Assembly (NCBI RefSeq): GCF_021869535.1
Contig: NW_026262593.1
Location: 67,544,322-67,608,321, forward strand
Reading direction: 5' to 3'
DNA from: Mytilus californianus
Lineage: Eukaryota > Mollusca > Bivalvia > Mytilida > Mytilidae
DNA length: 64,000 nt
The translations under genes were made by a program, and so were the position numbers. How positions within the stretch are numbered: position 1 is the first letter of the stretch; every line of letters begins with the position of its first letter. The notes below the pieces were generated by a model. That model was not told the DNA's origin. It saw only the letters and a program-made list of their open reading frames with translations, and ran no database searches. This document shows positions 9,961-22,829 of this stretch, one piece after another.

Positions 9961-12900
9961 ATAATTCTTGACCAGGATCTGTGCACTTTAGTCACTACGT
10001 AACTTTCGTTGCCCATTCCGTTTGCTGTCTTATTTTATTCAGGATGTACCTGTTATTAGGGGATTCTAGGGCTAAAAACTCGATCATATCGTGCTTGGTC
10101 ATGTATTTTTTCTTTGGTAAGTTCGACCGTTTTCGGTATGTTGGCTCTCAGTAATCCTCATTCCGGATCAGTGCACTCTATTCAATACTAAAATTTTGTT
10201 GCTCAGTATATTAGATGTCTTGAGATATATAGGGTATACCTGTTTTTAGAGGATTCAAGGGAGCAAAACTCGATCATATCGTGCTTGGTCAGATATTTTT
10301 TTCGGTTAGGTTCGGCCGTTTTCGGTATGTTGTCAATCAATAATCCTTAACCTGGATCTGTGCACTTTATGCAGTGCTTAACGTTTGTTGCCCAGTCCAT
10401 TTGCTTTCTTATGATATATAGGATATACCTGTTTTTAGGGGATTCAAGGGCTAAAAACTCGATCATATCGTGCATGGTCATGTATTTTTTCTTTGGTAAG
10501 TTTGGCTGTTTCCGGTATGTTGGCGCTCAGTTATCCTTAACCAGGAACTGTGCACTCTGTTCAATACTTAACTTTTGTTGCCCAGTATATCAGTTTTCTT
10601 GGGTTATAAAGAGTTTACCTGTTTTCAGAGGATTCAAGGGTTCAAAACTCGATCATGTCGTTCTTTGTCATGTATTTACTCTTATGTTAGGTTCGGCCGT
10701 TTTCGGTATGTTGTCAATCAAGTATCCTTAACCCTGATCTGTGCACTTTATTCAGTACTCAACGTTTGTTGCCCAGTCCATTTGCTTTCTTAGGATATAT
10801 AGGATATACCTGTTATAAGGGGATTCAAGGGCAAAAAACTCAATTTTATCGTGCTTGGTCATGTATTTTTTCCTTTGGTAAGTTTGACCGTTTTCGGTAT
10901 GTTTGCGCTCAGTTATCATTAACCCGGATCAGTGCACTTTAATCCGTACTTAACTTCTGCTGCCCTGTCCATTTGCTTTCTTAGGATATATATAGGATAT
11001 ACCTGTTATTAAAGGATTCAAGGGCTGAAAACTCGATCACATCGTGCTTGGACATGTATTATTTCTATTGGAATTTTGGCCGTTTTCGATATGTTGGCGC
11101 TCAGTTCTCCTTAACCCGGACCAGTGCACTCTGTTCAATACTTAACATTTATTGTCCAGTATATTATCTTTCTTGGGATATATAGGGTATATCCGTTTTT
11201 AGAGGATTCAAGGGTTCAAAACTCGATCATATTGTACTTGGTCATGTATTTTTCTTAGGTTAGGTTCGGCCCTTTTCGGTATACTAGTATTGTCAATCAA
11301 TAATCCCTAAACCGGATCTGTGCCCTTTATTCAGCACTTACCTTTTGTTGCCTAGTTCATTTGCTTTCTTAAGATATGTAGGACATACCTGTTATTAGAG
11401 GGTTCAAGGGCTAAAAACTCGATCATATCGTGATTGGTCATGTAATTTTTCTTTGGTAAGTTTTGCCGTTTTCGGTATGCTGGCGCTCAGTTATCCTTAA
11501 CCCGGATCATTGCACTCTGTTCAATACTTAACTTTTGTGGCCCAGTATATTAGATTTCTTGGAATATATAGGATATAACTGTTTTTAGATGATTCAAGGT
11601 TTCAAAACTCGATCACATCGTGCTTGGTCATGTATTTTTTCTTTGGTAAGTTGGCCGTTTTCGGTATGTTGGCGCTCAGTAATCCTTAACCCAGATCAGT
11701 GCACTCTGTTAAATCCTTTACTTTTGTTGCCTTGTCCATTTGCTTCCTTCACGTATAGAGGATATGCCTGTTATTAGGGTACTAAAGGTCTAAAAACTCG
11801 ATCATATCGTGCTTGGTCGTGTATTTTTTCTTTGGTAAGTTTTGCCGTTTTCGGTATGTTGGTGCTCAGTAATCCTTAACCCGGATCAGTGCAGTCTGTT
11901 CAATACTAAATTTTTGTGGCCCAGTATATTAGATTTCATGGGATATATAGGGTATACCTGTTTTTAGAGGATTCAAGGGTTGAGAATTCGATCATATCGT
12001 GCTTGCCCATGTTTTTTTTTCTTAGGTTAGGTTCGGCCGTTATCGATATGTTGTCAACCAATAATCCTTAATCGGGATCTGTACACTTTATTCAGTAGAT
12101 AACTTCTACTGTCCATTCCATTTGCTTTCTTATGATATATATAGAGATTATATACCTGTTATTAAAGGGTTCAAGGGCTAAAAACTCGATCATATCGTGC
12201 TTGGTCATGTATTTTTTCTTTGGTGAGTTTGACCGTTTTCGGTATGTTGGCGCTCAGTAATCCTTAACCCGGACCAGTGCACTCTGTTCAATACTTAACA
12301 TTTATTGCCCAGTATATTATCTTTCTTGGGATATATAGGGTATATCCGTTTTTTGAGGATTCAAGGGTTCAAAACTCGATCATATTGTGCTTGGTCATGT
12401 ATTTTTTCTTAGGTTAGGTTCAGCCGTTTTCGATATGTTGTCAATCAATATTCCTTAACCCGGATCTGTACACTTTATTCAGTACTTAACTATTGTTGCC
12501 TATTTCATTTGCTTTATTAGGATATATAGGATATACATGTTATTAGGGGATTCAAGGTCTAAAAACTCAATCATATCGTGCTTGGTCAGGTATTTTTTCT
12601 TAGGTTATGTTCGGCGATTTTCGGTATGTTGTCAGTCAATTTTCCTTAACCCGGATCTGTGCAATTTATTCAGTGCTTAACTTTTGTTGCCGAATCCATT
12701 TGCTGTCTTAGGATATATAGGATATACCTGTTATTAGGGTATTCCAGGGCTAAAAACTAGATCATATCATGCTTGTTCATGTATTTTTTATTTGGTAAGT
12801 TCGACCGTTTTCGGTATGTTGGTGCTCAGTAATCCTAAACCCGGATCAGTGCACTCTATTCAATATTTTACTTTTTTTGCCCAGTATATTAGCTTTCAAG

Positions 12901-14149
12901 GGATATATACCTGTTTTAAGAGGATTCACGGGTGCAAAACTCGATCATATCGTGCTTAGTCATGTATTTTTTCTTAGGTTAGGTTCGGCCGTTTTCGGTA
13001 TGTTGTCAATCAATATTCCTTAACCAGGATCTGTGCACTTAATTCAGTACTTAGCTGTTGTTTCTCAATCCATTTGCTCTCTAAGGATATATAGGATATA
13101 CCTGTTATTAGTGGATTCAAGGGATAAAAACTCGATTATATCGTGCTTGGTCATGTATTTTCTCTTTGGTAAGTTCGACCGTTTTCGGTATGTTGGTGCT
13201 GAGTAATCCTTAACCCAGATCAGTGCACTCTGTTCAATACTTAACTTTTGTTGCCTAGTATATTAGCTTTCTTGGGATATATAGGGTTTACCTGTTTTTA
13301 GGGGATTCACGGGTGCAAAACTCGATCATGTCGTGCTTGGTCATATGTATTTTTTCTTAGGTTTGGTTTGGCCGTTTTCGGTATGTTGTCAATCAATAAT
13401 CCTTAACCCGGATCTGTGCACTTTATTTAGTACTTAACTTTTGTTTATTAGTCCATTTGCTTTTTTAGGATATATAGGATATACCTGCTTTTAGTGGATT
13501 CAAGGGCTAAAAACTCGATTATATCGTGCTTGGTGATGTATTTTTTCTTTGGTAAGTTCGACCGCTTTCGGTATGTTGGTGCTCAGTAATCCATAACCCA
13601 GATCAGTGCAATCTGTTCAATACTTAACTTTGGTTGCCCAGTATATTAGTTTTCTTGGGATACATAGGATATACTTGTTTTTAGAGGATTCATGGGGTTC
13701 AAAACTCTATCATATCGTGCTTGGTCATGTATTTTTTCTTAGGTTATGTTCGGCCGTTTTCGTTATGTTGTCAATCAATAATTCCTAACCCAGATCTGTG
13801 CACTTTATGCAGTACTTAATTTTTGTTGCCCATTCCATTTGCTTTCTTATGTTATTCAGGATGTACCTGTTATTAGGGGATTCTAGGACTAAAAACTCGA
13901 TCATATCGTGATTGGTCATGTATTTTTTCTTTGGTAAGTTTGGTTGTTTTCGGTATGTTGGCGCTCAGTTATCCTTAACCCGGATCAGTGCACTCTGTTC
14001 AATAGTTAACTTTTGATGCCCAGTATATTAACTTTCTTGAGATATACAGGGTTTACCTGTTTTTAGGGGATTCACGGGTGCAAAACTCGATCATGTCGTG
14101 CTTGGTCATATGTATTTTTTCTTAGGTTTGGTTTGGCCGTTTTCGGTAT

Positions 14150-14868
14150 TTTGTCAATCAATAATCCTTAACCCGGATCTGTGCACTTTGTTTAGTACTT
14201 AACTTTTGTTTATTAGTCCATTTGCTTTCTTAGGATATATAGGATATACCTGTTTTTAGTGGATTCAAGCTCTAAAAACTCGATTATATCGTGCTTGGTG
14301 ATGTATTTTTTCTTTGGTAAGTTCGACCGCTTTCGGTATGTTGGTGCTCAGTAATCCATAACCCAGATCAGTGCAATCTGTTCAATACTTAACTTTGGTT
14401 GCCCAGTATATTAACTTTCTTGAGATATATAGGGTATACCTGTTTTTAGAGGATTCAAGGGTTAAAAACTCGATCATATCGTGCTTGGTGATGTATTTTT
14501 TCTTTGGTAAGTTCGACCGCTTTCGGTATGTTGTCAATCAATAATCCTTAACCCGGATCTGTGCACTTTGTTTAGTACTTAACTTTTGTTTATTAGTCCA
14601 TTTGCTTTTTTAGGATATATAGGATATACCTGTTTTTAGTGGATTCAAGGGCTAAAAACTCGATTATATCGTGCTTGGTGATGTATTTTTTCTTTGGTAA
14701 GTTCGACCGCGTTCGGTATGTTGGTGCTCAGTAATCCATAACCCAGATCAGTGCAATCTGTTCAATACTTAACTTTGGTTGCCCAGTATATTAACTTTCT
14801 TGAGATATATAGGGTATACCTGTTTTAGAGGATTCAAGGGTTAAAAACTCGATCATATCGTGCTTGGT
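14150..14868. repeat. 380-bp dimer duplicated in tandem
   Basis: The stretch starting TGTCAATCAATAATCC with the rare variant GTGCACTTTGTTTAG recurs 380 bp later (14151 and 14531). Both copies then carry the GTGCAATCTGTTCAAT monomer fused to a TATTAACTTTCTTGAG body, an unusual combination. The second copy has single-base changes (ACCGCGTTCGG in place of ACCGCTTTCGG; one T lost in CTGTTTTAGAGG). Confidence 0.75.
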
Positions 14869-17608
14869 CATGTATTTTTTCTTAGGTTATGTTCGGCCGT
14901 TTTCGGTATGTTGTCAATCAATAATTCTTAACCAGGATCTGTGCACTTAAGTCACTACGTAACTTTCGTTGCCCATTCCGTTTGCTTTCTTATTTTATTC
15001 AGGATGTACCTGTTATTAGGGGATTCAAGGGCTAAAAACTCGATCATATCGTGCATGGTCATGTATTTTTTCTTTGGTAAGTTTGGCTATTTCCGGTATG
15101 TTGGCGCTCAGTTATCCTTAACCAGGAACTGTGCACTCTTTTCAATACTTAACTTTTGTTGCCCAGTATATCAGTTTTCTTGGGTTATAAAGAGTTTACC
15201 TGTTTTTAGAGGATTCAAGGGTTCAAAACTCGATCATGTCGTTCTTTGTCATGTATTTACTCTGATGTTAGGTTCGGCCGTTTTCGGTATGTTGTCAATC
15301 AAGTATCCTTAACCCTGATCTGTGCACTTTATTCAGTACTTAACGTTTGTTGCCCAGTCCATTTGCTTTCTTAGGATATATAGGATATACCTGTTATAAG
15401 GGGATTCAAGGGCAAAAAACTCAATCTTATCGTGCTTGGTCATGTATTTTTTCTTTGGTAAGTTTGACCGTTTTCGGTATGTTTGCGCTCAGTTATCATT
15501 AACCCGGATCAGTGCACTCTGTTCAGTATTAAACGTTTGTTGCCTAGTATATTAGCTTTCTTGAGATATATAGGGTATACCTGTTTTTAGAGAATTCAAG
15601 GGTTCAAAACACGATCATATCGTGCTTGGTCATGTATTTTTTCTTATGTTAGGTTCGGCCGTTTTCGTTATGTTGTCAATCAATAATCCTTAACCCGGAT
15701 CTGTGAACTTTATTCCGTACTTAACTTCTGCTGCCCTGTCCATTTGCTTTCATAGGATATTTATAGGATATACCTGTTATTAAAGGATTCAAGGGCTGAA
15801 AACTCGATCACATCGTGCTTGGACATGTATTATTTCTTTTGGAATTTTGGCCGTTTTCGATATGTTGGCGCTCAGTTCTCCTTAACCCGGACCAGTGCAC
15901 ACTGTTCAATACTTAACATTTATTGCCCAGTATATTATCTTTCTTGGGATATATAGGGTATATCCGTTTTTAGAGGATTAAAGGGTTCAAAACTCGATCA
16001 TATTGTACTTGGTCATGTATTTTTCTTAGGTTAGGTTCGGCCCTTTTCGGTATACTAGTATTGTCAATCAATAATCCCTCAACCGGATCTGTGCCCTTTA
16101 TTCAGCACTTAACTTTTGTTGCCTAGTTCATTTGCTTTCTTAAGATATGTAGGACATACCTGTTATTAGAGGGTTCAAGGGCTAAAAACTCGATCATATC
16201 GTGATTGGTCATGTAATTTTTCTTTGGTAAGTTTTGCCGTTTTCGGTATGTTGGCGCTCAGTTATCCTTAACCCGGATCATTTCACTCTGTTCAATACTT
16301 AACTTTTGTGACCCAGTATATTAGATTTCTTGGGATATATAGGATATAACTGTTTTTAGATGATTCAAGGTTTCAAAACTCGATCACATCGTGATTGGTC
16401 ATGTATTTTTTCTTTGGTAAGTTTGGTTGTTTTCGGTATGTTGGCGCTCAGTTATCCTTAACCCGGATCAGTGCACTCTGTTCAATAGTTAACTTTTGAT
16501 GCCCAGTATATTAACTTTCTTGAGATATACAGGGTATACCTGTTTTTAGAGGATTCAAGGGTTCAAAACTCGATCATATCGTGCTTGGTCATGTATTTTT
16601 TCTTAGGTTATGTTCGGCCGTTTTCGGTATGTTGTCAATCAATAATTCTTAACCCGGATCTGTGCACTTTAGTCACTACGTAACTTTCGTTGCCCATACC
16701 GTTTGCTTTCTTATTTTATTCAGGATGTACCTGTTATTAGGGGATTCTAGGGCTAAAAACTCGATCATATCGTGCTTGGTCATGTATTTTTTATTTGGTA
16801 AGTTCGACCGTTTTCGGTATGTTGGTGCTCAGTAATCCTTAACCCGGATCAGTGCACTCTATTGAATATTTTACTTTTTTTGCCCAGTATATGAGCATTT
16901 AAGGGATATATACCTGTTTTAAGAGGATTCACGGGTGCAAAACTCGATCATATCGTGCTTAGTCATGTATTTTTTCTTAGGTTAGGTTCGGCCGTTTTCG
17001 GTATGTTGTCAATCAATATTCCTTAACCAGGATCTGTGCACTTAATTTAGTACTTAGCTGTTGTTTCTCAGTCCATTTGCTCTCTAAGGATATATAGGAT
17101 ATACCTGTTATTAGTGGATTCAAGGGCTAAAAACTCGATTATATCGTGCTTGGTCATGTATTTTCTCTTTGGTAAGTTCGACCGTTTTCGGTATGTTGGT
17201 GCTGAGTAATCCTTAACCCAGATCAGTGCACTCTGTTCAATACTTAACTTTTGTTGCCCAGTATATTAGCTTTCTTGGTATATATAGGGTTTACCTGTTT
17301 TTAGGGGATTCACGGGTGCAAAACTCGATCATGTCGTGCTTGGTCATATGTATTTTTTCTTAGGTTTGGTTTGGCCGTTTTCGGTATGTTGTCAAGCAAT
17401 AATCCTTAACCCGGATCTGTGCACTTTATTTAGTACTTAACTTTTGTTTATTAGTCCATTTGCTTTTTTAGGATATATAGGATATACCTGTTTTTAGTGG
17501 ATTCAAGGGCTAAAAACTCGATTATATCGTGCTTGGTCATGTATTTTTTCTTTGGTAAGTTCGACCGCTTTCGGTATGTTGGTGCTCAGTAATCCATAAC
17601 CCAGATCA

Positions 17609-20600
17609 GTGCAATCTGTTCAATACTTAACTTTGGTTGCCCAGTATATTAGTTTTCTTGGGAAATATAGGATATACTTGTTTTTAGAGGATTCATGGGG
17701 TTCAAAACTCTATCATATCGTGCTTGGTCATGTATTTTTTCTTAGGTTATGTTCGGCCGTTTTCGTTATGTTGTCAATCAATAATTCCTAACCCAGATCT
17801 GTGCACTTTATGCAGTACTTAATTTTTGTTGCCCATTCCATTTGCTTTCTTATGTTATTCAGGATGTACCTGTTATTAGGGGATTCTAGGACTAAAAACT
17901 CGATCATATCGTGATTGGTCATGTATTTTTTCTTTGGTAAGTTTGGTTGTTTTCGGTATGTTGGCGCTCAGTTATCCTTAACCCGGATCAGTGCACTCTG
18001 TTCAATAGTTAACTTTTGATGCCCAGTATACTAACTTTCTTGAGATATATAGGGTATACCTCTTTTTAGAGGATTCAAGGGTTAAAAACTCGATCATATC
18101 GTGCTTGGTCATGTATTTTTTCTTAGGTTATGTTCGGCCGTTTTCGGTATGTTGTCAATCAATAATTCTTAACCAGGATATGTGCACTTTAGTCACTACG
18201 TAACTTTCGTTGCCCATTCCGTTTGCTTTCTTATTTTATTCAGGATGTACCTGTTATTAGGGGATTCTAGGGCTAAAAACTCGATCATATCGTGCTTGGT
18301 CATGTATTTTTTCTTTGGTAAGTTCGACCGTTTTCGTTATGTTGGCTCTCAGTAATCCTCATTCCGGATCATTGCACTCTATTCAATACTAAAATTTTGT
18401 TGCTCAGTATATTAGATGTCTTGAGATATATAGGGTATACCTGTTTTTAGAGGATTGAAGGGAGCAAAACTCGATCATATCGTGCTTGGTCAGATATTTT
18501 TTTCGGTTAGGTTCGGCCGTTTTCGGTATGTTGTCAATCAATAATCCTTAACCTGGATCTGTGCACTTTATGCAGTGCTTAACGTTTGTTGCCCAGTCCA
18601 TTTGCTTTCTTATGATATATAGGATATACCTGTTTTTAGGGGATTCAAGGGCTAAAAACTCGATCATATCGTGCATGGTCATGTATTTTTTCTTTGGTAA
18701 GTTTGGCTGTTTCCGGTATGTTGGCGCTCAGTTATCCTTAACCAGGAACTGTGCACTCTTTTCAATACTTAACTTTTGTTGCCCAGTATATCATTTTTCT
18801 TGGGTTATAAAGAGTTTACCTGTTTTTAGAGGATTCAAGGGTTCAAAACTCGATCATGTCGTTCTTTGTCATGTATTTACTCTTATGTTAGGTTCGGCCG
18901 TTTTCGGTATGTTGTCAATCAAGTATCCTTAACCCTCATCTGTGCACTTTATTCAGTACTTAACGTTTGTTGCCCAGTCCATTTGCTTTCCTAGGATATA
19001 TAGGATATACCTGTTATAAGGGGATTCAAGGGCAAAAAACTCAATCTTATCGTGCTTGGTCATGTATTTTTTCTTTGGTAAGTTTGACCGTTTTCGGTAT
19101 GTTTGCGCTCAGTTATCATTAACCCGGATCAGTGCACTCTGTTCAGTATTAAACGTTTGTTGCCTAGTATATTAGTTTTCTTGGGATATATAGGGTATAC
19201 CTGTTTTTAGAGAATTCAAGGGTTCAAAACACGATCATATCGTGCTTGGTCATGTATTTTTTCTTATGTAAGGTTCGGCCGTTTTCGTTATGTTGTCAAT
19301 CAATAATCCTTAACCCGGATCTGTGCACTTTATTCCGTACTTAACTTCTGCTGCCCTGTCCATTTGCTTTCTTATGATATATATAGGATATACCTGTTAT
19401 TAAAGGATTCAAGGGCTGAAAACTCGATCACATCGTGCTTGGACATGTATTATTTCTTTTGGAATTTTGGCCGTTTTCGATATGTTGGCGCTCAGTTCTC
19501 CTTAACCCGGACCAGTGCACTCTGTTCAATACTTAACATTTATTGCCCAGTATATTATCTTTCTTGGGATATATAGGGTATATCCGTTTTTAGAGGATTC
19601 AAGGGTTCAAAACTCGATCATATTGTACTTGGTCATGTATTTTTCTTAGGTTAGGTTCGGCCCTTTTCGGTATACTAGTATTGTCAATCAATAATCCCTA
19701 AACCGGATCTGTGCCCTTTATTCAGCACTTACCTTTTGTTGCCTAGTTCATTTGCTTTCTTAAGATATGTAGGACATACCTGTTATTAGAGGGTTCAAGG
19801 GCTAAAAACTCGATCATATCGTGATTGGTCATGTAATTTTTCTTTGGTAAGTTTTGCCGTTTTCGGTATGTTGGCGCTCAGTTATCCTTAACCCGGATCA
19901 TTGCACTCTGTTCAATACTTAACTTTTGTGGCCCAGTATATTAGATTTCTTGGGATATATATAGGATATAACTGTTTTTAGATGATTCAAGGTTTCAAAA
20001 CTCGATCACATCGTGCTTGGTCATGTATTTTTTCTTTGGTAAGTTGGCCGTTTTCGGTATGTTGGCGCTCAGTAATCCTTATTCAGGAACTGTGCACTTT
20101 ATTCAGTACTTAACTTCTATTGCCCAGTCGATTTGCCTTCTTAGGATATATAGGATATACCTGTCATTAGGGGATTCAAGAGCTGTAAACTCGATCATAT
20201 CGTGCTTGGACATGTAATTTTTCTTTTGGAATTTTGGCGGTTTTCGATATGTTGGCGCTCGGTTATCCTTAACCCAGATCAGTGCACTCTGTTAAATCCT
20301 TTACTTTTGTTGCCTTGTCCATTTGCTTTCTTCACGTATAGAGGATATGCCTGTTATTAGGGTACTAAAGGTCTAAAAACTCGATCTTATCGTGCTTGGT
20401 CGTGTATTTTTTCTTTGGTAAGTTTTGCCGTTTTCGGTATGTTGGTGCTCAGTAATCCTTAACCCGGATCAGTGCAGTCTGTTCAATACTAAATTTTTGT
20501 GGCCCAGTATATTATCTTTCTTGGGATATATAGGGTATACCTGTTTTTAGAGGATTCAAGGGTTGAGAATTCGATCATATCGTGCTTGCCCATGTATTTT

Positions 20601-22188
20601 TTCTTAGGTTAGGTTCGGCCGTTATCGATATGTTGTCAATCAATAATCCTTAATCGGGATCTGTACACTTTATTCAGTAGATAACTTCTACTGTCCATTC
20701 CATTTGCTTTCTTAGGATATATATAGAGATTATATACCTGTTATTAAGGGATTCAAGGGCTAAAAACTCGATCATATCGTGCTTGGTCATGTATTTTTTC
20801 TTTGGTGAGTTTGACCGTTTTCGGTATGTTGGCGCTCAGTAATCCTTAACCCGGACCAGTGCACTCTGTTCAGTACTTAACATTTATTGCCCAGTATATT
20901 ATCTTTCTTGGGATATATAGGGTATATCCGTTTTTTGAGGATTCAAGGGTTCAAAACTCGATCATATTGTGCTTGGTCATGTATTTTTTCTTAGGTTAGG
21001 TTCAGCCGTTTTCGATATGTTGTCAATCAATATTCCTTAACCCGGATCTGTACACTTTATTCAGTACTTAACTATTGTTGCCCATTTCATTTGCTTTATT
21101 AGGATATATAGGATATACATGTTATTAGGGGATTCAAGGTCTAAAAACTCAATCATATCGTGCTTGATCAGGTATTTTTTCTTAGGTTATGTTCGGCCAT
21201 TTTCGGTATGTTGTCAGTCAATTTTCCTTAACCCGGATCTGTGCAACTTATTCAGTGCTTAACTTTTGTTGCTGAATCCATTTGCTGTCTTAGGATATAT
21301 AGGATATACCTGTTATTAGGGTATTCCAGGGCTAAAAACTAGATCATATCATGCTTGTTCATGTATTTTTTATTTGGTAAGTTCGACCGTTTTCGGTATG
21401 TTGGTGCTCAGTAATCCTTAACCCGGATCAGTGCACTCTATTCAATATTTTACTTTTTTTGCCCAGTATATTAGCTTTCAAGGGATATATACCTGTTTTA
21501 AGAGGATTCACGGGTGCAAAACTCGATCATATCGTGCTTAGTCATGTATTTTTTTCTTAGGTTAGGTTCGGCCGTTTTCGGTATGTTGTCAATCAATATT
21601 CCTTAACCAGGATCTGTGCACTTAATTCAGTACTTAGCTGTTGTTTCTCAGTCCATTTGCTCTCTAAGGATATATAGGATATACCTGTTATTAGTGGATT
21701 CAAGGGCTAAAAACTAGATCATATCATGCTTGTTCATGTATTTTCTCTTTGGTAAGTTCGACTGTTTTCGGTATGTTGGTGCTGAGTAATCCTTAACCCA
21801 GATCAGTGCACTCTGTTCAATACTTAACTTTTGTTGCCTAGTATATTAGCTTTCTTGGGATATATAGGGTTTACCTGTTTTTAGGGGATTCACGGGTGCA
21901 AAACTCGATCATGTCGTGCTTGGTCATATGTATTTTTTCTTAGGTTTGGTTTGGCCGTTTTCGGTATGTTGTCAATCAATAATCCTTAACCCGGATCTGT
22001 GCACTTTATTTAGTACTTAACTTTTGTTTATTAGTCCATTTGCTTTTTTAGGATATATAGGATATACCTGTTTTTAGTGGATTCAAGGGCTAAAAACTCG
22101 ATTATATCGTGCTTGGTGATGTATTTTTTCTTTGGTAAGTTCGACCGCTTTCGGTATGTTGGTGCTCAGTAATCCATAACCCAGATCA
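17609..22188. repeat. Reference 24-monomer higher-order repeat unit (about 4.58 kb)
   Basis: Between two successive GTGCAATCTG monomers (17609 and 22189) lie 24 distinguishable monomers. Class follows A-B alternation except at two B-B slips. Diagnostic words in order, with rough position: GCAATCTG 17611; TTTATGCAGTAC 17807; AATAGTTAAC 18004; TTTAGTCACTACG 18188; ACTAAAATTTTG 18387; TTATGCAGTGC 18567; GGAACTGTGC 18744; CCTCATCTG 18934; TCAGTATTAAACG 19143; TATTCCGTAC 19330; GGACCAGTG 19508; GTGCCCTTTATTC 19710; GGATCATTGC 19895; CAGGAACTG 20083; TTAAATCCTTTAC 20292; GTGCAGTCTG 20472; TCAGTAGATAAC 20672; a second GGACCAGTG 20852; CTGTACACTTTATTC 21049; GTGCAACTTATTC 21241; CAATATTTTAC 21442; CTTAATTCAG 21621; CCCAGATCAGTGCAC 21797; TTTAGTACTTAAC 22009. 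The slips are at the 14th-15th and 19th-20th monomers. 4,580/24 gives 190.8 bp per monomer. Confidence 0.85.
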
Positions 22189-22829
22189 GTGCAATCTGTT
22201 CAATACTTAACTTTGGTTGCCCAGTATATTAGTTTTCTTGGGATATATAGGATATACTTGTTTTTAGAGGATTCATGGGGTTCAAAACTCTATCATATCG
22301 TGCTTGGTCATGTATTTTTTCTTAGGTTATGTTCGGCCGTTTTCGTTATGTTGTCAATCAATAATTCCTAACCCAGATCTGTGCACTTTATGCAGTACTT
22401 AATTTTTGTTGCCCATTCCATTTGCTTTCTTATGTTATTCAGGATGTACCTGTTATTAGGGGATTCTAGGACTAAAAACTCGATCATATCGTGATTGGTC
22501 ATGTATTTTTTCTTTGGTAAGTTTGGTTGTTTTCGGTATGTTGGCGCTCAGTTATCGCTAACCCGGATCAGTGCACTCTGTTCAATAGTTAACTTTTGAT
22601 GCCCAGTATATTAACTTTCTTGAGATATACAGGGTATACCTGTTTTTAGAGGATTCAAGGGTTCAAAACTCGATCATATCGTGCTTGGTCATGTATTTTT
22701 TCTTAGGTTATGTTCGGCCGTTTTCGGTATGTTGTCAATCAATAATTCTTAACCCGGATCTGTGCACTTTAGTCACTACGTAACTTTCGTTGCCCATTCC
22801 GTTTTCTTTCTTATTTTATTCAGGATGTA

